Shown here piece after piece: positions 58,717 to 64,000 of a DNA stretch of 64,000 nt (within the stretch, counting starts at the first letter, position 1; each line of letters starts with the position of its first letter). The stretch is taken from positions 3,670,775 through 3,734,774 of the forward strand of contig OZ014418.1 in NCBI GenBank assembly GCA_963965975.1. The letters are read 5' to 3'. The notes under the pieces are model-generated. The model did not search any database and was not told the origin of the DNA. It worked only from the letters and a program-made list of their open reading frames with translations. Origin of the DNA: Xestospongia bergquistia. Taxonomy: Eukaryota > Porifera > Demospongiae > Haplosclerida > Petrosiidae. The position numbers and the translations under genes are program-made.

Positions 58717-59364
58717 CTATGACAGAAAGAGAGATTAGAGAGAATGATTACAGATAATGATTACAGCACATAACATAGTTAATTTATAATGATATTATAG
58801 TCATTGATATATAGCATATAACATTTGATTTATATAAGCATATACATAGTTAATTTATATTGCTAGTGGCTAAGGACTATGCTGACCAAATGAATCTCTC
58901 TAAAAGGGATACTCTGAATTAATAAAACCATACAGTCACGTTTAATCCCATGCTAACATCAAGTTAGTACTATTAACTTCCATATTGAAGACACCTCTAT
59001 AACTCGGACAGTTTCTAAAGATATAAACTATCACTATAGATATAATCCTTACTACTCATTGTATAGAATCTAGTATTGTTTTTTAGTATTACATGATGGT
59101 TTTGTAGTAATGAAGACCAATCTACAAACATTTAGTTATATTATATACTAGTAGGTGACTTTCTTCTTAACTTTGCAGTCCAGTATGGCACTCAAAGGTG
59201 TCAAATTTTAATAAAATATTTCACTTTTTATGATTTTATGATGTACATAGTTGAGTAAAGTACTAAATATATTAAAATTCACATCATTGAACAGAAAATA
59301 ACATTACCATATACAGGTACACATACATGTACAAAATGTATTATGAGAGATAGATAATTGAATG

Positions 59365-59366
<2 letters not shown>

Positions 59367-59410
<44 letters not shown>
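59367..59410. repeat. (TA)n microsatellite, unit 1
   Basis: About 44 bp, matching 61716-61744 in unit 2. Confidence 0.95.
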
Positions 59411-59413
<3 letters not shown>

Positions 59414-59415
<2 letters not shown>

Positions 59416-59497
59416 TTGTGGTATAGGAGATACGATATGAGAGTTAGTGTCTTCTACTGTCTCAGGTTGAGTTAACAAAACCTTGATAGAAAACTAA
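59414..59497 (-). other. Candidate upstream exon of the ATG2-like gene
   Basis: After a tttag the frame reads FSIKVLLTQPETVEDTNSHI, then VSPIPQ and a gt. A shortened copy exists at 61745-61800 in duplication unit 2. Another possible exon on this strand (about 59955-59835, with GDVLLLQVLVMAIQLDEPPS) is also duplicated (62210-62110). Confidence 0.4.
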
Positions 59498-60109
59498 ATG
59501 AGAAAATGGACAATGATTGTTATTTCATAATTCAATTAATATCTAGTCAAATAAGAGAAGAGTTAATACTAAAACAGGTTCATTATGTGTAAAACTACAT
59601 TTTGTTATATAATACTCTTCTTTAATTTTGTCTTACTATGTAAATTGCTGGTATTGTTTCACAAAAAATGAACAAGAATAAAATTCACCAAGTGGTACAG
59701 AAACTTAAAGTAAATCAAAAATGAAATTGCTTTAGTACTAACTGACCTAGCATATCGTATTACTACTTAGTCAATATTAAATGTTTAATCGAAGAATAAA
59801 AAATATTTTATAGCTACAGAGATCTAGTTGACTTATCATCACACAGACTAGGAGGCTCATCTAGTTGAATAGCCATCACAAGTACTTGTAAAAGCAAAAC
59901 ATCTCCCATTATCTTGACACATTGGGACTTCTACAATGTGAATGGCCACATATTACTCTTGGTACTTACTCTTACTACTGGTAAACAAGACAGTTATAAT
60001 TTACAATTTTATACATAGTGTCTTTAACATACTACAATAGTGATATCAATGACTATTAATTATTTCGTTGTTATAATCATAACTTACATTGATTGGTTAG
60101 TTTTAATTG

Positions 60110-60313
60110 TCAACATATAACAGCAGCATCATTGCTGTCCCATCCTTGTCTGCATACACCCACGTAATAACTACCATTACATATTTCAACTGCTCCAATA
60201 TTATCGTTACAACCATTCACTAGTCGGACATCTCCCACTGAACAGAGTGGCTGTTGAACTAATAGAATACAAAGGTTGACAGTAACTATAATGGTGTTAT
60301 AAATCTTCCACAT
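60110..60313 (-). CDS. SRCR protein, first exon, copy 1
   Basis: A signal peptide (MWKIYNTIIVTVNLCILLVQ) is followed by VGDVRLVNGCND, GAVEIC and YYVGVCRQGWDSNDAAVIC, the start of a scavenger-receptor Cys-rich domain (VRLV.G...G.VE......VC..GWD..DA.VVC). No later SRCR exon is found downstream on this strand, so it may be an orphan exon. SRCR receptors are very numerous in sponges. Confidence 0.8.
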   Translation of the reverse strand: MWKIYNTIIVTVNLCILLVQQPLCSVGDVRLVNGCNDNIGAVEICNGSYYVGVCRQGWDSNDAAVIC

Positions 60314-60824
60314 GGTATATTTACTAAATAGTTTAGTATTTTATGTTTTAACATCAGAGCTCAAGAGAACAATGGAATATAAACAGAAGCTGTTAGTATA
60401 TAACACTCAAATTATCATTTTGTAGTCACATGCTCATATTATTAATCTTACAATCTTAATTATCTTAATTAATCTTTATTAATTATTAATCATACTATTA
60501 TTATAGGTTTTATTAATTTTTATAATATTTTATGTATATTTATTTTTGTTCTTTGTCGGTTTATCAGTTTTCATTATAATAGAAGTGTCAACGAGCTCAG
60601 CAAACTCAACAAAGTAATACCAGTCATATTTTAAAGAGTAATCTAACGGAATGTTACTTTTCACAGTACAAACATTAAGAACTCACGTATGAATATAAAA
60701 TAGTCAGCAGAAGTGTTGTCTATTAGTCTGCTTCACTTAGAGAAGAAAGGAGAGGGTGGTGATCACAATCGCGACACTGAAAAAGGAGTGTTCTAACTTC
60801 AATTTCATTTAGATTAAAAAATCA

Positions 60825-61490
60825 TGGAAAACAAAGTCAGATTGCATGAAGAAAGCACTGCCCAACTGTCTATGAAGAGAGGTATGACCTAGTTAGTTTC
60901 TGGGTGTAGTCTTATGCCAAGGGTGGTCACTTAATGATTTTGATGTTGCTTTATTAGGACTAAAAAACCGATGAGGAAAACGAAGAACCAGATAGCGATA
61001 ACAAAATTGAACAGAAAAAAGGACCAGAATACACTATACGACATAACAATTACTCCATTTAGAGTCACTATTTGATCAAAATAACTACCCTGATATATTT
61101 CAAAAAGACCTTGCTGTTAAGTTAAATATCAAAGAAAAGAACGTACATGTAAGTCTAGATCACATATATATATTTTCTTTTGTTTTCACACAGGATTGGT
61201 TCCAAAATAGATGTGCCAAGAAAAGGAAAATTGTTGCCCAACATGGTCCACATGTACCTCTTGTTTCTGGCTCAATACAAGCAGTTCTGGTAAAGAAAAT
61301 CTCAAGTCTCGCTATTATCTAAACAATTATTACCACTACCACTAAACAATTATCTGAACCCCCTATTTCCCATTGAAGTATTTCACATCACAGCCAATCA
61401 TAGCCACTAGAGCTTTCCCATTAACCACCACACCTACTGCTCATCCTATCTTAACTTCGTTTGATCAACTTTTCTATTAGCCAAACTACA
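60825..61490 (+). pseudogene. PRD-like homeobox, copy 2 (broken)
   Basis: Same exons as copy 1: start at 60825, middle exon about 60960-61148, third from 61194. The homeodomain reads KRTRIHYTT, a TAA at 61044-61046, then QLLHLESLFDQNNYPDIFQK and DLAVKLNIKEKNVH. Exon 3 reads DWFQNRCAKKRKI with canonical WFQN (Q50, N51). The lesion differs from copy 1, while the split at 46/47 is the same. Confidence 0.8.
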
Positions 61491-61712
61491 GTTCACCTCC
61501 TATTGAAGATACAACCAATTAACTAATTTACCTATTAATAATGTTAGAATTGAAATTATTTTTTGACTTAGTGTATTAGTATATTTCACTTTTTATGATT
61601 GTATGATGTACATAGTTACTAAATATATTAAAAATCACACCATTGAACAGAAAATAACATTACCATATACAGGTACACATACATGTACAACATGTATTAT
61701 GAGAGATAGATA

Positions 61713-61715
<3 letters not shown>

Positions 61716-61744
<29 letters not shown>
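61716..61744. repeat. (TA)n microsatellite, unit 2
   Basis: The same position in the duplicated unit, shorter. Confidence 0.95.
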
Positions 61745-61748
<4 letters not shown>

Positions 61749-62325
61749 TTGTGGTATAGGAGATACCATATGAGAGTTAGTGTCTTCTCAGGTTGAGAAA
61801 ACTAATTGAGAAAATGGACAATGATTGTTATTTCATAATTCAATTAATATCTAGCCATATAAGAGAAGAGTTAATACTAACACGAGTTCATTATGTGTAA
61901 AACTACATTTTGTTATATAATACTCTTCTTTAACTGTGTTTTACTATGTAAATTGCTGGTATTGTTTCACAAAAAATGAACAACAATAAAATTTACCAAG
62001 TGGTACTCATTAAAGAAAGTTAAACTAAATCAAAAATGAAATTGCTTTAGTACTAACTGACCTAGCATATCGTATTACTACTTAGTCAATATTAAATGTT
62101 TAATCAAAGAATAAAAAATATTTTATAGCTACAGAGATCTAGTTGACTTATCATCACACAGACTAGGAGGTTCATCTACTTGTAAAAGCAAAACATCTCC
62201 CATTATCTTGACACATTGGGACTTCTACAATTTGAAGGGCCACATATTACTCTTGGTACTTACTCTTACTACTGGTAAACAAGACAGTTATAGTTTACAA
62301 TTTTATACATAGTGTCTTTAACATA

Positions 62326-62535
62326 CTACAATAGTGATATAACAGCAGCATCATTGCTGTCCCATCCTTGTCTGCATACACCCACGTAATGACTACTATT
62401 ATATATTTCAACTGCTCCAGTATTATCGTTAGGACCATTCACTAGTTGGACATCTCCCACTGAACAGAGTGGCTGTTGAACTAATAGAATACAAAGGTTG
62501 ACAGTAACTATAATGGTGTAATAAATCTTCCACAT
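62326..62535 (-). pseudogene. SRCR protein, first exon, copy 2 (3' end deleted)
   Basis: Near identical to copy 1 up to DSNDAAVI. It then jumps, by an ~88-bp deletion between two atat motifs (60118 and 60038 in copy 1 coordinates), into the downstream region, losing the exon end and its splice site. Confidence 0.8.
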
Positions 62536-62579
62536 GGTATATTTACTAACTTGTTTAGTATTTTATGATTTAACATTTA

Positions 62580-62839
62580 ATATAACGTGTTTAAGTAGTA
62601 CAATGAAAGGTAGTCTTGGTAATTACAATATTGTCATTTATGTAATACAATAAGGTGCTATATTCTTAAAGGACATATGAACCAGTCAAACACCCCTTAG
62701 TAAACTGGGAATGAGAGATGATCACTTGAAAGTAGTTCAAATTTGATAATTAGTTCATTTACAACTTGTTAGATTATCTATCTGTCTGCATCCATCATTT
62801 CTGCTTTTCTCAAACAATACCTGGTTGACATGTTAAGGA
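62580..62839. other. Spacer, nothing recognised
   Basis: AT-rich DNA between SRCR copy 2 and the Ig-like remnant. Confidence 0.4.
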
Positions 62840-63272
62840 CACAGGTTCACCAGAATTTAATGTTCCTCTGGAGTCCATAGAATGTTGTAATATTACAGGA
62901 TCACCTTAAATTGAAATTGAACACATTGCCCAAATCCAAATTCAATTTGTATTTAATGGTTCATCTTCTCCTGTTGTATCAGCTGTAATTAGTTCTCTTG
63001 AAAACTTCAATGTAAGAATGCTATTAGCAGAAACAACTGTTGTGCCTCTCATAACTCCTGCTATGACAATATCAGCAGGGAACTGGAAATTAACGAGAAA
63101 TATTTCAAGGGATACTCACAATTCACTTACTAAACAACCACAAACTTTTCATCACTATTTCAGTGCCATTCCAAGCCATGGCGAGTTAATCTACAACACT
63201 TACAAATGTGAACTGTATATATCTTATGACTCTTTCTCTGCAAAGAACACTTCTTTGATATTGACAGTTTAA
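62840..63272 (+). pseudogene. Ig-like domain remnant
   Basis: The frame reads EFNVPLESIECCNITGSP, a TAA at about 62907, then IQIQFVFNGSSSPVVSAVIS. The end is YKCELYISYDSFSAKNTSLI then LTV, a plausible Ig-fold F-G strand (Y.C, then S.......LTV). The stop at 63270 ends the exon. The family fit is by pattern only. Confidence 0.45.
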
Positions 63273-63374
63273 AATAGCTATCAGAGTTCAAGAAAACAAT
63301 GGAATATAAACAGAAGCTGTTAGTATATAACACTCAAATCATCATTAATTTTGTAGTATTATTATTAGTAGTAA

Positions 63375-64000
63375 TACAAAAATGGCGGTCAGACCACGTT
63401 GTCAGAGCAATGGTTCAAATGCTAGTGCCTCCGCTGTTCTTGTGTCAGGTCAAAGAGCCCTGCTCTTCCTACAATCCCAGTCGATCACGAAGATGTCGTA
63501 ATATCACAAGTACCCATGTCCCTTCCAACCAGGCTCCATCTTCAACCGTAACTCTCTCCGCCACGTGCCCTGCTGCAAGTCCTGATCCAGTTTCTCCCTG
63601 GCCGAATCAGCAAGCAAGGGATGGTCCTCTCCTATCATCCTTGTTTAGCCTCCCTTCTCTCCTTTCAATCTCCTGTGTCCATGTTTTCATGCTTCAGCAC
63701 GTACCCAAAGGCGCCCGTGACACGTGGTCAGGTCTGGTCACCACTGAATTGAATTCCAACTCTTGGTGCAAGTTCATGATGCTGGCTAAATGAATTTTAA
63801 TCAACCCTTCTGGTAGACACTTTTCCTGGGAAGACACTCTAAGAATTGTCAAGGACCGAGCAAAGCACTGGTCTGAGAGTGACTTTAAAGGTCTTTGGGC
63901 GGAGGTCATTGCTGAAGAGTCCAAGGCCAGCCATAGAAGTGAGGGAAGACCAATTTTTCTAACAACTCACTGAGATCCAACAATGTGCGTCGAGCCCGTT
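63375..64000 (+). mobile_element. Second copy of the RT retroelement family, 5' part, cut by the window end
   Basis: After a Ser/Pro-rich leader the frame reads LQHVPKGARDTWSGLVTTEL, then WCKFMMLAK and a TGA (63791-63793). The same frame goes on with WEDTLRIVKDRAKHWSESDF, then LWAEVIAEESK, and in another frame NSLRSNNVRRAR. From memory, this HVPKGARD...W.K..MLA.C.L pattern is the N-terminal region of the same family as 44368-52031. No RT is in view. Confidence 0.6.

Larger units (their letters stand above)
56857..60660 (+). repeat. Segmental duplication unit 1
   Basis: It contains homeobox copy 1, ATG2 exons, (TA)n and SRCR copy 1. Matching blocks with unit 2 are 56857-57710, 59205-60110 and 60110-60425. 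The ATG2 C-terminal block (about 57720-59200) has no counterpart in unit 2. Confidence 0.85.
60720..63345 (+). repeat. Segmental duplication unit 2
   Basis: It contains homeobox copy 2, (TA)n, a shortened ATG2-type exon and SRCR copy 2. A further match to unit 1 lies at 63295-63345 (aatggaatataaacagaagc). Confidence 0.85.

Noticed and set aside
1-64000. CRISPR arrays, tRNA or rRNA genes, bacterial operons
   Set aside because: I saw no regularly spaced repeats, tRNA cloverleaf signals or rRNA blocks. Repeats here are microsatellites, transposons and local duplications.

Overview
The window is AT-rich animal DNA with intron-split genes, short introns, many decayed gene copies and a heavy load of transposons. 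The gene repertoire points to a demosponge, probably Amphimedon or a relative. The signs are an ankyrin-GTPase-COR-like-death domain gene, extra death-domain and death-associated helical modules, a family of signal-peptide beta-helix membrane proteins, SRCR first exons, a PRD-like homeobox and multi-exon ATG2 and SMC6 remnants. I found no rRNA, tRNA, CRISPR or bacterial operon structure.

Region by region. 0-15 kb: three SMC6-derived pieces (two on +, one on -), a duplicated block (29-1275 and 8511-9720), and three copies of a beta-helix membrane protein family, two of them broken. 15.8-24.3 kb: a head-to-head pair about 100 bp apart. On the minus strand is an ankyrin/P-loop/COR-like/death-domain gene (23181 to 15868). 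On the plus strand is a trypsin-like protease relative whose nucleophile motif is altered (23286-24342). Both carry only a few lesions. 24.3-28.2 kb: mostly non-coding, with a decayed death-domain exon and a pair of ~310-bp direct repeats.

28.2-43.1 kb is a transposon graveyard: a BEL/Pao element and a second deleted Pao copy, a hAT piece broken by a two-gene PIF/Harbinger element, a second (ZBED-like) hAT, a truncated tyrosine kinase tail, and a zinc-finger gene start that runs into the Harbinger end. 43.2-52.0 kb: a retroelement with a non-LTR-like RT is split by a complete Ty3/Gypsy LTR element with a 5-bp target duplication. That Gypsy element has integrase upstream of reverse transcriptase, a Copia-like order. 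52.5-56.4 kb: a decayed helical-module gene, then a pogo/Tigger-like transposase precisely split by an 851-bp element with 8-bp target duplications.

56.9-63.3 kb is a tandem segmental duplication. Each unit holds a PRD-like homeobox pseudogene, (TA)n, a candidate ATG2 exon and an SRCR first exon. Only unit 1 keeps the conserved ATG2 C-terminus. The window ends in the 5' part of another copy of the 44-kb retroelement.

Two themes connect the window. One is repeated local duplication, inversion and differential deletion. The other is decay by single stops and frameshifts; several stops or differences are C-to-T or G-to-A at CpG. Most lesions could be true pseudogenization, but a few single ones (ATG2, protease, ankyrin gene) could also be assembly errors.
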